This document shows, one piece after another, positions 12,922 through 21,742 of a stretch of 64,000 bases of DNA. The translations under genes were made by a program, and so were the position numbers. The notes beneath the pieces were generated by a model. The model searched no databases. It saw only the letters and a program-made list of their open reading frames with translations, and had not been told where the DNA came from. Within the stretch, counting starts at the first letter, position 1; each line of letters starts with the position of its first letter. Source of the stretch: Paucilactobacillus suebicus DSM 5007 = KCTC 3549 (GTDB lineage: Bacteria > Bacillota > Bacilli > Lactobacillales > Lactobacillaceae); the NCBI RefSeq assembly GCF_001434475.1, contig NZ_AZGF01000006.1, positions 61,244 to 125,243 on the forward strand, given 5' to 3'.

Positions 12922-13569
12922 CTAGTCCTTAATAGTTAAAATACTACTCAAATCCGATCTATTCGAACGATACTGATTTAAAATTGAATCCGATTGGTAT
13001 CCCAAAGCGATACCGATAAAAATGGTTTCATCTGTCGGAATATCTAATGCTACGCGGGATAATTCTGGGTATTTTACCAATGAATACGATGGAATTGAAT
13101 CAATACCTTTGTCTGAAGCTGCCAGCATTAACGTTGAGGCAAACATGCCAAGATCAAATTTTGACCAGTCAGTTGAATCCTTGGCGATGGTTAAATAGGC
13201 GACTGCTGGTGCGTTATATAGATATTTTTGATAGCGATCGTAATCGTCATTATGCTCGGTGGCCCAGTCAGCCTTACGGACTGAATTTTCAGCCATGTTT
13301 GCGCGAGGCATTTTTGCCCAGTCGTCACGGTGACGAACCGGAATTTCTGGATGACTGGCAGTGCCCTTATCTTCGAGATCGGCTTGTTGTTGGGCTAGCT
13401 TTTTAACTATTTCTCCCGTGGCAATGTAAATTTTCCACGGCTGTGAATCTACCCATGATGGGCTTTTTTGAGCCTTAGTGACGATATCTTTGAGATCGTC
13501 AATTGAAATTGGCTTGTCGCTGTACGACCTGATCGAGTGGCGACGTGTTAGTGCTTTGTTGAATTCCAT
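12922..13569 (-). CDS. nitroreductase family FMN oxidoreductase
   Basis: Predicted NAD(P)H-dependent flavin reductase; the physiological substrate is unknown. The ATG giving MEFNKALTRRHSIRSYSDKP is chosen (215 residues) because AGAAGG lies upstream and the family begins with the RRSIRxY FMN-phosphate motif, seen here as RRHSIRSYS; the longer frame adds 29 unsupported residues. QKSPSWVDSQPWK is the conserved second FMN contact region. The TAG stop abuts a type A palindromic element. Confidence 0.85.
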   Translation of the reverse strand: MEFNKALTRRHSIRSYSDKPISIDDLKDIVTKAQKSPSWVDSQPWKIYIATGEIVKKLAQQQADLEDKGTASHPEIPVRHRDDWAKMPRANMAENSVRKADWATEHNDDYDRYQKYLYNAPAVAYLTIAKDSTDWSKFDLGMFASTLMLAASDKGIDSIPSYSLVKYPELSRVALDIPTDETIFIGIALGYQSDSILNQYRSNRSDLSSILTIKD

Positions 13570-13644
13570 TTTTAGTTGCCTTCTTTTTGGTTGTTTATTG
13601 GATAGTATAGCATTGTGGGTGATAGGGGGGGTGGTTTTTTTGCT

Positions 13645-13738
13645 GAAACGTGCCAAAACATGCAGGCATCCATGATATAACGAATAACTGGTTTTCTCGT
13701 TATATCACAATGCCTGGGCGTGTTGTTGGGGCACTCTG
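13645..13738 (-). repeat. degenerate 3' palindromic element (type B)
   Basis: Between the nitroreductase start and a second element. Minus-strand reading gives AGAGTGCC..., GGCATTGTGATATAACGAG, then its complement, GGATGCCTGCATG and GGCACGTTTC. It is shorter than intact copies and not next to a stop codon, so it looks like an older tandem copy. Confidence 0.6.
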
Positions 13739-13742
13739 ATTT

Positions 13743-13866
13743 GAAACGTGTAGAAATGCACAGATATCCATGACATAAGAAAACGGCACGCCAATCGTAA
13801 AATTCAACGATTAACGCGCCGTTCTCTTATGTCACCGATATCTAACCGTGCATTTCTACACTCTGA
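13743..13866 (-). repeat. 3'-end palindromic element (type B), aldo-keto reductase
   Basis: Minus sense: AGAGTGTAGAAATGCACGG, TTAGATATCGG, an arm GACATAAGAGAACGGC, apex CGTTAATCGTTGAATTTTACG, then the complement and GCATTTCTACACGTTTC. It starts two codons after the reductase TAG. Confidence 0.85.
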
Positions 13867-13867
13867 T

Positions 13868-14851
13868 CTACCATTCATACTTAACCACTGGTTCAAAGTA
13901 CTTCTGGTAAATATCCTTGCAAATGCCCATCTGTTCATTGTTGAGTGCTGGTAAATCGGCCGCTCCCGTGTTTGATGCGATTTGATTGGCGTTGCTTGCT
14001 CCGGGGATGATTGTTGATACCTCATCGAACATTAAAATCCAACGGAGTGCTGTTTGGGCTAAGTTGTCACTGCCGAGTTTTTCCTTGAGTTCATTAGCAG
14101 CCTTGACACCCGTTTCGTAGTCGACACCGGCAAATGTTTCACCCTTGTCGAATGCTTCGCCATGACGGTTGAAGTTACGGTGATCATTCTTGCCAAATTT
14201 CGTGTCTAACGTGTACTTACCGGTTAATAGACCACTGGCTAGTGGTACCCGAATGATGGTGCCAACGTTATGTTCCTTAGCTAGCTTGAAGAACAGATCA
14301 GCTGGTTTCTGACGGAAAATGTTGAAGATAATTTCAACGGCAGAAATATCGTAATCAAGTGCTTTGATGGCTTCTTCAATCCGTTCAACACTGACACCGT
14401 AATTCTTAATCTTACCCTGCGCCTTCAGTTCATCAAGAGTATCAAAGATCTCCTTGTGATAGTATGCCTGCATTGGTGGACAATGTAACAAGATCAGATC
14501 TAGACTGTCGGTACCCAGGTTTTTCAGTGATGAATTAACAAAGTTGATCAAGTTTTCTTTTGTGTAGTTTTCGATAGTATGAGGTTCCAAGCCACGACCA
14601 CACTTAGTTGATACGTAGATTTGACGATCTGGGTGTTCCTTTAAAAAACGACCGATTGCTTTTTCGCTGTTACCATCTTGGTAGATATCAGCGGTATCAA
14701 AGAAGTTAACACCAGCCTGGTAGGCTGCTTCAAGAGTTTGTTGAGCGTCATCTTCGTCAAATGGATCTCCCCATTTTGAACCTAGTTGCCAAGTACCTAG
14801 TGAAACTTCACTAATTTTAAAACCTGTTTTTCCCAATGTTCTGTATTCCAT
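13868..14851 (-). CDS. aldo/keto reductase
   Basis: NAD(P)H-dependent carbonyl reductase of the AKR superfamily, substrate unknown. The 327 residues fit a TIM-barrel AKR. The catalytic tetrad is visible: Asp52 and Tyr57 in FDTADIYQDG, Lys83 in STKCGRG, His123 in LILLHCPP. The start ATG follows GAGGAGTG. It stands alone, with the symporter-murE pair upstream on the same strand 26 bases away, so readthrough is possible. Confidence 0.93.
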   Translation of the reverse strand: MEYRTLGKTGFKISEVSLGTWQLGSKWGDPFDEDDAQQTLEAAYQAGVNFFDTADIYQDGNSEKAIGRFLKEHPDRQIYVSTKCGRGLEPHTIENYTKENLINFVNSSLKNLGTDSLDLILLHCPPMQAYYHKEIFDTLDELKAQGKIKNYGVSVERIEEAIKALDYDISAVEIIFNIFRQKPADLFFKLAKEHNVGTIIRVPLASGLLTGKYTLDTKFGKNDHRNFNRHGEAFDKGETFAGVDYETGVKAANELKEKLGSDNLAQTALRWILMFDEVSTIIPGASNANQIASNTGAADLPALNNEQMGICKDIYQKYFEPVVKYEW

Positions 14852-14877
14852 TATTCAATCACTCCTCATAATTAAAT

Positions 14878-16128
14878 CTATGCTGATAAATGACCCTGTA
14901 ACCAATTTTTACCTTCTACAAACCGTGAAACAAGCATGGCGGAGGTTGTGTTACTTGATGAATTTAGTAATGTTGCCGGAATATCAATAATTTCACTGAT
15001 GATCAAAATGAGCGGTAACGCCGTCATCGGAAAACCAAAGACAGTAATAATGACAGTTTCGGCAACGAAGCCACCACCAGGGATGGCGCTCATCACAACA
15101 CCAACGAGAAAGCCGACACAGATAATCAAAACGGCATTTTCGAATGTGGCGATGTTTCTACCAAATAACACAAACAAAAAGGTTGCCTTCATGATACCAC
15201 CAACTACGGAACCATCCTTATGAGTGTTAGCACCCAAAGGGATCACCGTTTCGGCGATATCGTCTTTTACACCCATTTTTTTCGTGTATTCAATGTTAAC
15301 AGGAATAGAGGCCGCCGAAGAGCTGGTGGCAATAGCTGTAATTGCTGGAGCACCAATGTTCTTCCAAAAAATCTTTAGACCAGCTCTTCCACCAGCAATG
15401 AGTGCGTAACAGCTCATCACGATGAAGAAGTAGAAGATTGAGTACCCAAGGTAGACCAGCCAAGTTCTAAGGTAAGTTGCGACCATTTGAGATCCCAGAT
15501 TACCAATGATGTTCGCGAAGAAACAACCAAGACCGATGGGAGCATAATACATTATAATGCGGACAATTTTCATGACCACGATATTTCCCGCCGCTAAGAC
15601 TTTGGCAAATGGTTGAGCATCTTTACCGGATAACGACGTTGCAATCCCGGTTAAAATAGCGACCACAATTAGTGAAAGCATATTATCCTTAGTCAATATC
15701 TTGTTAAAATCATCGACCGTAAAAGTTTTGACTAGCTGATCGAGCCAATACGTACTTTTACCTCCAGCACCTTTAACATGGCCCATAAGGTGCTGAACAC
15801 TAGCCATATCAACATTATTAATTGGTCGAAAGATTAGAATGGCTAGATAGCCCAAAATGGCTGAGATGAGTGACGTTGCCAAAAAGACTAGCAACGTTGT
15901 GACTAGGATTTTTCCCAGTCGTTTCATTTCCGTCATATTGGCAATGGCTGAAGAAATGCTGAAAAAAACCAACGGAATCAGAATCATGTACATCAAGTTT
16001 AAGAATAAATCACCAAGTGGTTTTACGACGGCAACTTTTGGTCCATAAACAACACCGGCAATACCACCAATAATTAGGCCGGTTAGTAAGAAGATCGTTC
16101 CTCGGTAGTTATACCAAAAAGAGCGCAT
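14878..16128 (-). CDS. dicarboxylate/amino acid:cation symporter (DAACS family)
   Basis: Secondary transporter of the GltP/DctA fold; the likely substrate is an acidic amino acid or C4-dicarboxylate, not resolvable here. It has 416 residues with eight membrane segments and two re-entrant loops. The serine-rich loop appears as ATSSSAASIPVN and the second signature as IPLGANTHKDGS, where most family members have P-GATINMDG; this deviation hints at a subfamily with altered substrate. It starts 24 bases after murE and is probably cotranscribed. Ribosome binding site: AGGAGGTG, spaced rather far (13 bases) from the ATG. Confidence 0.9.
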   Translation of the reverse strand: MRSFWYNYRGTIFLLTGLIIGGIAGVVYGPKVAVVKPLGDLFLNLMYMILIPLVFFSISSAIANMTEMKRLGKILVTTLLVFLATSLISAILGYLAILIFRPINNVDMASVQHLMGHVKGAGGKSTYWLDQLVKTFTVDDFNKILTKDNMLSLIVVAILTGIATSLSGKDAQPFAKVLAAGNIVVMKIVRIIMYYAPIGLGCFFANIIGNLGSQMVATYLRTWLVYLGYSIFYFFIVMSCYALIAGGRAGLKIFWKNIGAPAITAIATSSSAASIPVNIEYTKKMGVKDDIAETVIPLGANTHKDGSVVGGIMKATFLFVLFGRNIATFENAVLIICVGFLVGVVMSAIPGGGFVAETVIITVFGFPMTALPLILIISEIIDIPATLLNSSSNTTSAMLVSRFVEGKNWLQGHLSA

Positions 16129-16152
16129 ATGCTGAGTTGCACCTCCTATATG

Positions 16153-17634
16153 TTACTTTTCGTCATCGGCGTAGAAATCGTTGACAACCTCGACGTCATC
16201 GAAATGATGTTTAGTAGTGCCAATGATTTGATAGTCTTCGTGGCCTTTGCCCGCGATTAACACAACGTCACCTGCTTGTGCTTTTGATAGCGCATAGTAG
16301 ATGGCTTCACGACGATCTGAGTTACGAGTGTAAGAATCCTTTGGCACTTTTGCGACCATTTCATCGAGGATTGCCTCGGGGTCTTCAGTTCGAGGGTTGT
16401 CAGAGGTAAAGATCGCATCAGTTGAATTATTTAAGGCAATATCTGCCATAATTGGGCGTTTCTCGGTTTCACGATCGCCACCACAACCAACAACACAGAA
16501 GACACGTTTTTCTGCGAAGGCATTAATCGTGTTCAAGACGTTCTTCAATCCATCCGGAGTATGTGCGTAGTCAACAATGACGGTAACATCTTGGTCATTA
16601 GGAACTACTTGGAAACGTCCGCGAACCCCTTCAACAGATTCGAGAGACTTAATAATTTCCTCAGGCTCAAGACCATGCTCGTAAGTTGCACCAAATGCAG
16701 ACAGTGCGTTATAAACGTTAAAATCACCCATCAACTTCAAATGAACCGGGTATTCATGGCCGTAAATGCTAAGGTCAAACTTAGTGCCATGACTAGTTAC
16801 TTGAATGTTTTTAGCTTGCAACAGTCCTTGACCATGAGTGCCATATGTCAAAACGTTAGCGGCAGTTTTGTCGATCAGACGGCGGCCATAAGGATCATCA
16901 ATGTTGATAACGGCAGTTTTGGGCTTGCTAGTCTTGTGATAGCTGTTGCCCAATTGAGAAAACAGCAATGCTTTAGCATCAAAGTAGTTTTCGACCGTCT
17001 TATGGAAATCGAGGTGATCTTCCGTAAGATTGGTGAAAACAGCCGTATCAAAATCGATTCCCCAGGCGCGTCCCTGCACTAGCGCAATAGAAGAGACCTC
17101 CATTGCACATTCCATTACATCTTCATCATCCATTTGACGAAGCAGTTTTTGAACGGTATGTGGGTCAGGAGTAGTGTTAATGGTTGGTAACTTTTTATCA
17201 CCAATCTTGTTGTACATGGTACCGATAATGCCAGTCTTACTACCATGGTCGTCTAGAATCTTGCTGATGAGGTGGGTAATGGTAGTTTTACCATTAGTCC
17301 CGGTAACACCAAACATGGTCATTTCGGCACTGGGATCGCCAAAGAAACGGGCGCTTAACTGTGCCAACGCTTTTTGTGTGTCGGGGACAGTCACAACAAC
17401 CGCATCACCAGTGATACTTACTGGCTCGCTTGCAACGATTAGTCGCGCACCAGCGTCCGCGGCCTCTTGAACATGTTCGTTACCATTAAAATGAAGTCCT
17501 TTGATGGCAACAAAACAGCACCCATCAGATAGTTGACGGGTATCTTGAGTCACATCAGTAATCTCAATATCTTGTATTTTTTTCTGATCTTCGTGGCTTA
17601 ATTGAAGGAGTTCTGCAAATTCTGCGGCCTTCAT
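16153..17634 (-). CDS. murE: UDP-N-acetylmuramoyl-tripeptide synthetase MurE
   Basis: Adds the third residue (L-Lys or meso-DAP) to the peptidoglycan stem peptide. Start chosen at MKAAEFAELLQL behind GGAGATGAGGAT, giving 493 residues; the longest frame begins 12 codons earlier. ATP loop GVTGTNGKTT is near residue 110. The substrate motif reads FTSDNPRTEDP: DNPR is the form found in meso-diaminopimelate ligases, whereas lysine enzymes usually carry DNPA/DDPN. It is divergent from lepB. Confidence 0.94.
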   Translation of the reverse strand: MKAAEFAELLQLSHEDQKKIQDIEITDVTQDTRQLSDGCCFVAIKGLHFNGNEHVQEAADAGARLIVASEPVSITGDAVVVTVPDTQKALAQLSARFFGDPSAEMTMFGVTGTNGKTTITHLISKILDDHGSKTGIIGTMYNKIGDKKLPTINTTPDPHTVQKLLRQMDDEDVMECAMEVSSIALVQGRAWGIDFDTAVFTNLTEDHLDFHKTVENYFDAKALLFSQLGNSYHKTSKPKTAVINIDDPYGRRLIDKTAANVLTYGTHGQGLLQAKNIQVTSHGTKFDLSIYGHEYPVHLKLMGDFNVYNALSAFGATYEHGLEPEEIIKSLESVEGVRGRFQVVPNDQDVTVIVDYAHTPDGLKNVLNTINAFAEKRVFCVVGCGGDRETEKRPIMADIALNNSTDAIFTSDNPRTEDPEAILDEMVAKVPKDSYTRNSDRREAIYYALSKAQAGDVVLIAGKGHEDYQIIGTTKHHFDDVEVVNDFYADDEK

Positions 17635-17805
17635 ATCCTCATCTCCAGTAAAAGTTTTGTTAAACCCCATTTTATCATTGTTAGAGGGGTGAGTGAAGAA
17701 AATAACTGATCAAGTATTTTACATCGACAAACATTAAGCAATTCATAATTTTGTCTTATTATTGAAATAAAAAGGACAAATTAGAATTCTTTACGATTTG
17801 TTTGT

Positions 17806-17833
17806 TTGCTTATCAAGCGAATTGTATTACAAT
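17806..17833 (+). promoter_or_regulatory. lepB promoter
   Basis: TTGCTT and TACAAT with a 16-base spacer lie 44 bases before the lepB ATG; AGCGAGGAC is the ribosome binding site. Confidence 0.45.
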
Positions 17834-17876
17834 TGCACTAATAGAATCCGGATAATATGTAAGCGAGGACTTCAAT

Positions 17877-18485
17877 ATGAAAGCACTTAGGGAAATAATA
17901 AGCTGGATTGTCCCCATCGTCATTGGACTTTTAGCGGCATTACTGATTAAAAATTATGTGTTCCAGCTAGTTCGAGTTGACGGACCGTCAATGCAGCCTA
18001 ACTTGGAAAATAATGAGCGGGTGCTGGTCACCAAGCGTTCAACAATTCACCGTGGTAGCGTGGTTGTGTTTGAGGCTCAAGGAGTTGATCCACAAGTCAC
18101 GGAATCAACCGATTACGTTAAGCGTGTCATCGCATTGCCTGGCGATACAGTAACATCAAAGAATGGTCAAATTTACGTTAATGGTAAGAAGACCAATCAA
18201 AGCTATATTAGTAACAGCGAAAGAACTACTGGTACTGGGAATTGGAATCTGAAGAGTATTTCAATTCAAAACCAGTGGGAGAAACATCAAGGATCAACCA
18301 AAGTACCAAAGGGCGAGTATTATGTACTTGGGGACCACAGAAGCGTATCAAACGACAGTCGGTACTACGGATTCGTACCGAAGAGCAAGATTATGGGTGT
18401 CGTGAAGGTACCATTCTGGAACCGCAATGCTACGAAGAAAGCTAATATTAACACGTTCTGGAAGAAGTATTTTACAGACAACTAG
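17877..18485 (+). CDS. lepB: signal peptidase I
   Basis: Membrane-bound Ser/Lys protease that removes signal peptides from exported proteins. One N-terminal membrane segment (about residues 9-25), catalytic Ser38 in VDGPSMQP, catalytic Lys82 in YVKRVIALPGD, and the conserved GDHRSVSNDSRYYG box are seen. 202 residues is typical for Gram-positive SipS-type enzymes. The TAG stop begins a type A palindromic element. Confidence 0.95.
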   Translation: MKALREIISWIVPIVIGLLAALLIKNYVFQLVRVDGPSMQPNLENNERVLVTKRSTIHRGSVVVFEAQGVDPQVTESTDYVKRVIALPGDTVTSKNGQIYVNGKKTNQSYISNSERTTGTGNWNLKSISIQNQWEKHQGSTKVPKGEYYVLGDHRSVSNDSRYYGFVPKSKIMGVVKVPFWNRNATKKANINTFWKKYFTDN

Positions 18486-18612
18486 AGAGCGTAACAAGCA
18501 CGGGTTGAGACCGGTGTATAAGAGCACTACGGGTATTAATTGTCGGGGTTATGACAATTGGTGCCCGTAGTGCTCTTATACGTTAGGTCTCAGTGCTTGT
18601 GGAGCTCATTTC
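18486..18612 (+). repeat. 3'-end palindromic element (type A), lepB
   Basis: Very regular copy: ACAAGCAC / GTGCTTGT, GGTTGAGACC / GGTCTCA, then TATAAGAGCACTACGGG with its complement, and apex ATTAATTGTC / GACAATTGGT. Four imperfect pairs are all U.G when read as plus-strand RNA. It ends GGAGCTCATTTC, not in a T-run. Confidence 0.9.
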
Positions 18613-18616
18613 AGCC

Positions 18617-18740
18617 AGAGAGTGGAGCAGACCGGTTAGCCTTCGAGCATTAACTGAATAACGAACGTAATTCTCTGATCTTTGGGAATTACGCTCGTTA
18701 TTTTGTTAAGCACAGAAGGCTGGTCTGTGAAACTAGTTTC
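18617..18740 (+). repeat. palindromic element (type C), tandem after the lepB copy
   Basis: CAGACC...AGCCTTC pairs with GAAGGCT-GGTCTG; GAGCATTAAC and GTTAAGC flank a stem AATAACGAACGTAATTC with its imperfect complement. It lies directly behind the lepB type A copy, so it is not itself at a stop codon. Confidence 0.75.
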
Positions 18741-18805
18741 AGCAAAATTGCCTTAGACAAAACTTTCCTATAAAATTGATATCTTTCAGCTTACCAGCCA
18801 AAATG

Positions 18806-18908
18806 AGCTCCGCAGACCGATTAGATCATTCCGCTTAACCCAATAAAAATAGAATTCCCAAGTTCAGGAATTCCATTTTTATTATGTTAATGCTCAAAAT
18901 CTAATCGG
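18806..18908 (-). repeat. 3'-end palindromic element (type C) overlapping the racemase stop codon
   Basis: Minus sense: CCGATTAGAT (18899-18908), which contains the racemase TAG stop and its last Asp codon, pairs exactly with ATCTAATCGG (18817-18826). Inside are GAGCATTAAC / GTTAAGC and a stem TAATAAAAATGGAATTCC with its complement. The terminal codons are thus part of the hairpin. Confidence 0.85.
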
Positions 18909-19620
18909 CTTGCTCCGCTCTCTGGTTTAGTGCCAGTGCAATTGCCTGGTCTGCTAAAATTGATTGCGCATCCGAGATTGAATAGTTGTGATCGGGGGCC
19001 TGTTCTTCCGCTAGTGATAACTCCGTGCATCCGAGAATGGTTGTGTCACAGTGCATGTCTTCTTGCATGCGACGCAGGACTTCATGGTAGCGTTCGGCGT
19101 TAACCTGTCCCTTTTGTTTGATATCTTCAAAAATTAGAGCTTCAGTCTCATCAAGAATGTCTTGAGTTGGCTTTACTAATTCGTAGCCGGCATCTTTAAT
19201 AAATTGGTCATAGATACCAGTTTTGACTGTTCCTGGCGTTCCAAGAATACCGACACGTTTAGCTTTTGGATTAATTGTCTTAATTTCCGCGACAGCGAGC
19301 TTTGGCATGTGTAAAATAGGAACGGTGGTGGCATTGATCATGTCGTCGTAAAAGTAGTGCGCCGAGTTGCAGGTCAGCACGAAAAAATTGGGGTTCAAGG
19401 TACTGAACTGTTTGACGTCTTCTACTAGTTTAGGACCGGGGTTTGGTTGCGAGTGGTCTAAGATGTAGGCCGAACGATCAGGAATCGTCGCATGATTAAC
19501 GACCAGATAGTCTAAGTAATCCTGATCGGCGTTAGTTGGAGTTCGCTTATTAATTAAACGAACAAAGCTTTCGGTGGCTAATGATCCCATGCCGCCTAAG
19601 ATGACGAAGAAATTTTTCAT
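18901..19620 (-). CDS. aspartate/glutamate racemase family protein
   Basis: Cofactor-independent amino-acid racemase fold. Both catalytic cysteines are present: Cys84 in LTCNSAH and Cys198 in LGCTELS, so it should be active. 239 residues matches aspartate racemase (RacD/YgeA) proteins rather than MurI. Substrate not resolvable. ATG behind GGGAGGCAC. It stands alone, convergent with lepB and divergent from marR-pepC. A provider of D-Asp for the peptidoglycan crossbridge is possible but is inference. Confidence 0.88.
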   Translation of the reverse strand: MKNFFVILGGMGSLATESFVRLINKRTPTNADQDYLDYLVVNHATIPDRSAYILDHSQPNPGPKLVEDVKQFSTLNPNFFVLTCNSAHYFYDDMINATTVPILHMPKLAVAEIKTINPKAKRVGILGTPGTVKTGIYDQFIKDAGYELVKPTQDILDETEALIFEDIKQKGQVNAERYHEVLRRMQEDMHCDTTILGCTELSLAEEQAPDHNYSISDAQSILADQAIALALNQRAEQAD

Positions 19621-19683
19621 GATGTGCCTCCCACAGTTAATTAAAGTAATTATAACCCAAGGTTTGTGGGTTGATCACGTTGC

Positions 19684-19712
19684 TTGACTAATAAAATAAA
19701 AAGATATATGCT
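19684..19712 (+). promoter_or_regulatory. promoter of marR-pepC
   Basis: TTGACT (19684-19689) and TATGCT (19707-19712) with exactly 17 bases between them, about 55 bases before the marR start. Confidence 0.65.
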
Positions 19713-19766
19713 TTCGCACATGATTAACAGAATTGTAGTGCTCGAGAGAGAAAGCAGGAGATGCAA

Positions 19767-20243
19767 TTGACAGATAATAAAGAAAGAACTTCATTAATAA
19801 AATGGATCTCGGTAGCCGATCGTTACATAAAAATTCAGCTTGATCGAGAATTAAAACAGTATCAACTCAGCTCAAGTACCTATTATTATTTACTAAGACT
19901 GCAAGAACGTCCTGGAATCACGCAAGAAGGGCTGATTGATTTAATGTATTTAAATCGCAGTAACGTTACGCGTTCCATCAATCAATTAGTTGATTTGGGA
20001 ATTGTACGCAAGGAGATTGTGCAATCTGATCGAAGGGTTTCAAAATTATACTTGACTGATCGTGGCGAAGAACTATGCCCGATTATCGCTCAAATTCGTG
20101 CTGATGCGATTGATCGAGTTGCTGAGGATGCGGGCGAGCACCTCGACGAGTTTGCTACAGCAATTAAATCAGTTGCCATGGGAACTGTTGATAGAGAACA
20201 AAAATTTGATGAGCGGGAGTTGAATAATAAAAATGACAAGTAA
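19767..20243 (+). CDS. MarR family transcriptional regulator
   Basis: Winged-helix dimeric regulator. I favour the TTG at 19767 (158 residues): AGCAGGAG touches the ATG at 19761 with no spacing but is 6 bases from the TTG. The recognition helix region LNRSNVTRSINQLVDLGIV and wing QSDRRVSKLYLTDRG are clear. Its end overlaps the pepC start by 11 bases (ATGACAAGTAA), so it is translationally coupled to the peptidase gene it may control. Confidence 0.9.
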   Translation: MTDNKERTSLIKWISVADRYIKIQLDRELKQYQLSSSTYYYLLRLQERPGITQEGLIDLMYLNRSNVTRSINQLVDLGIVRKEIVQSDRRVSKLYLTDRGEELCPIIAQIRADAIDRVAEDAGEHLDEFATAIKSVAMGTVDREQKFDERELNNKNDK

Positions 20244-21555
20244 ACAACCAATTACTGCGGAGCAAATTAAACAATTTCACCAAGACTTTGTTTCACGTGA
20301 AACGGCACCGGTTATTGCTCGTGCAGTTATGAAAAATGGTGTTAAGGCTAGTAGTGAGGATCCAAAGGCATCGCAGCGATTGAATCGCGTTTTTTCATTA
20401 GAATTAGATACTGGTGCCGTTTCAAATCAAAAACATAGTGGACGCTGTTGGCTATTTTCAACGCTTAACACATTACGGCATCAGTTTGCCGCCGACAATA
20501 AGGTTAAGAATTTTGAATTATCTCAAAATTACCTGTTTTTCTGGGATCGTGTCGAAAGAGCCAACACGTTTTTGCAAAATATTTTAAATACTGCGGATCG
20601 TGATTTGAAGGATCGCGAAGTGTCATTTTATTTAAGTATGGCCGGTAGTGATGGTGGTCAATGGGATATGGCTGCTAGTCTGGTGGAAAAATATGGCCTT
20701 GTGCCTAACTATGCAATGCCAGAAACGTACAACACCAATAACACGACTGAAATTGACGATGTCATGAACTATAAACTTCGTCAGGATGCGCTGCAATTAC
20801 GTCAAATGGTAGCCGATCAGGCTAGTGAGCGCGAGATTGCAGACGTTAAAAATCAAATGATTAGTGAAGTATACCGACTATCTGCGTATGCTTTTGGTGA
20901 ACCGCCGGTGAAATTTGATTTAGAGTATAAGGATGATGATAAAAAGTACCATCGTGAAGCTGATTTGACACCGCAACAATTTTATCAAGACTACTTTACG
21001 TTGAATTTACGCAATTATGTGGTATTAACGAACGCCCCAGACCACGCCTATAACAAGTTATATGCATTACCAAGTCAAGACAATGTCGAGGGTGGCATTC
21101 CAATTGAATTTTTGAACGTCCCGATTGAATATTTGAAGAAATCAACGATTGCACAATTAAAAGATGGCGAGACCGTCTGGTTTGGTAACGATGTATTGCA
21201 ACAAACGGATCGCAAACGAGGGCTACTGGACGCTAACCTCTACCATCGTGAAGAGTTGTTGGACATTGATATGACAATGACAAAGGCGCAACGATTGGCT
21301 TCAGGACAAGCAGAAGTCACACATGCAATGACCTTTACGGGAGTTGATTTGGTAGACGATAAACCAAACCGCTGGAAGGTTGAAAACAGTTGGGGTGCTG
21401 AAAATGGCGAAAAGGGATATTTTGTCATGACTGATGACTGGTTTGATGATTATACCTATGAAGTCGTTGTAAATAAGAAGTACTTAACTGAGGAACAACA
21501 AGAGATTGCAGAGTCAAAGGCAGAGAAGCTGGAGGCCTGGGATTCACTAATGTAG
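20233..21555 (+). CDS. pepC: aminopeptidase C (bleomycin hydrolase family, C1B)
   Basis: Cytoplasmic thiol aminopeptidase releasing N-terminal residues from peptides during proteolytic nutrition. The catalytic triad is visible: Cys72 in KHSGRCWLFS, His364 in EVTHAMTFTGVD and Asn385 in VENSWG. 440 residues is normal for PepC. It is coupled to the preceding MarR regulator. The TAG stop begins a type A element. PepE/PepG-type endopeptidase specificity is the alternative; the two differ mainly at the C-terminus. Confidence 0.93.
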   Translation: MTSKQPITAEQIKQFHQDFVSRETAPVIARAVMKNGVKASSEDPKASQRLNRVFSLELDTGAVSNQKHSGRCWLFSTLNTLRHQFAADNKVKNFELSQNYLFFWDRVERANTFLQNILNTADRDLKDREVSFYLSMAGSDGGQWDMAASLVEKYGLVPNYAMPETYNTNNTTEIDDVMNYKLRQDALQLRQMVADQASEREIADVKNQMISEVYRLSAYAFGEPPVKFDLEYKDDDKKYHREADLTPQQFYQDYFTLNLRNYVVLTNAPDHAYNKLYALPSQDNVEGGIPIEFLNVPIEYLKKSTIAQLKDGETVWFGNDVLQQTDRKRGLLDANLYHREELLDIDMTMTKAQRLASGQAEVTHAMTFTGVDLVDDKPNRWKVENSWGAENGEKGYFVMTDDWFDDYTYEVVVNKKYLTEEQQEIAESKAEKLEAWDSLM

Positions 21556-21679
21556 AGTGCGTTCGAGCACGCTATGAGGCTGTGGAATAAGAGGATCCTA
21601 TGGATTAATCGTGATTTGTACGATTGATTCATAGGATCCTCTTATTCGTCAGGCCTCAGTGCTCGATAAGCACGTTTCA
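21556..21679 (+). repeat. 3'-end palindromic element (type A), pepC
   Basis: CGAGCAC / GTGCTCG, TGAGGC / GCCTCA, then GAATAAGAGGATCCTATG with an exact complement, and apex GATTAATCGT / ACGATTGATT with a U.G wobble in the plus sense. It ends AAGCACGTTTCAG without a T-run. Confidence 0.9.
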
Positions 21680-21683
21680 GCTA

Positions 21684-21722
21684 TAAAAATTAAAACGGAT
21701 CACGTTCTTGTTAGAATGAAAT
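21684..21722 (-). terminator. weak terminator of the Ser-rich membrane protein gene
   Basis: Minus strand: AACGCGGAT and ATCCGTTTT form an imperfect stem around a loop of about 18 bases, followed by an AATTTTTATAG run, 20 bases after the stop codon of the gene at 21743. Confidence 0.5.
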
Positions 21723-21742
21723 CCGCGTTTGAAGATAGTTTA

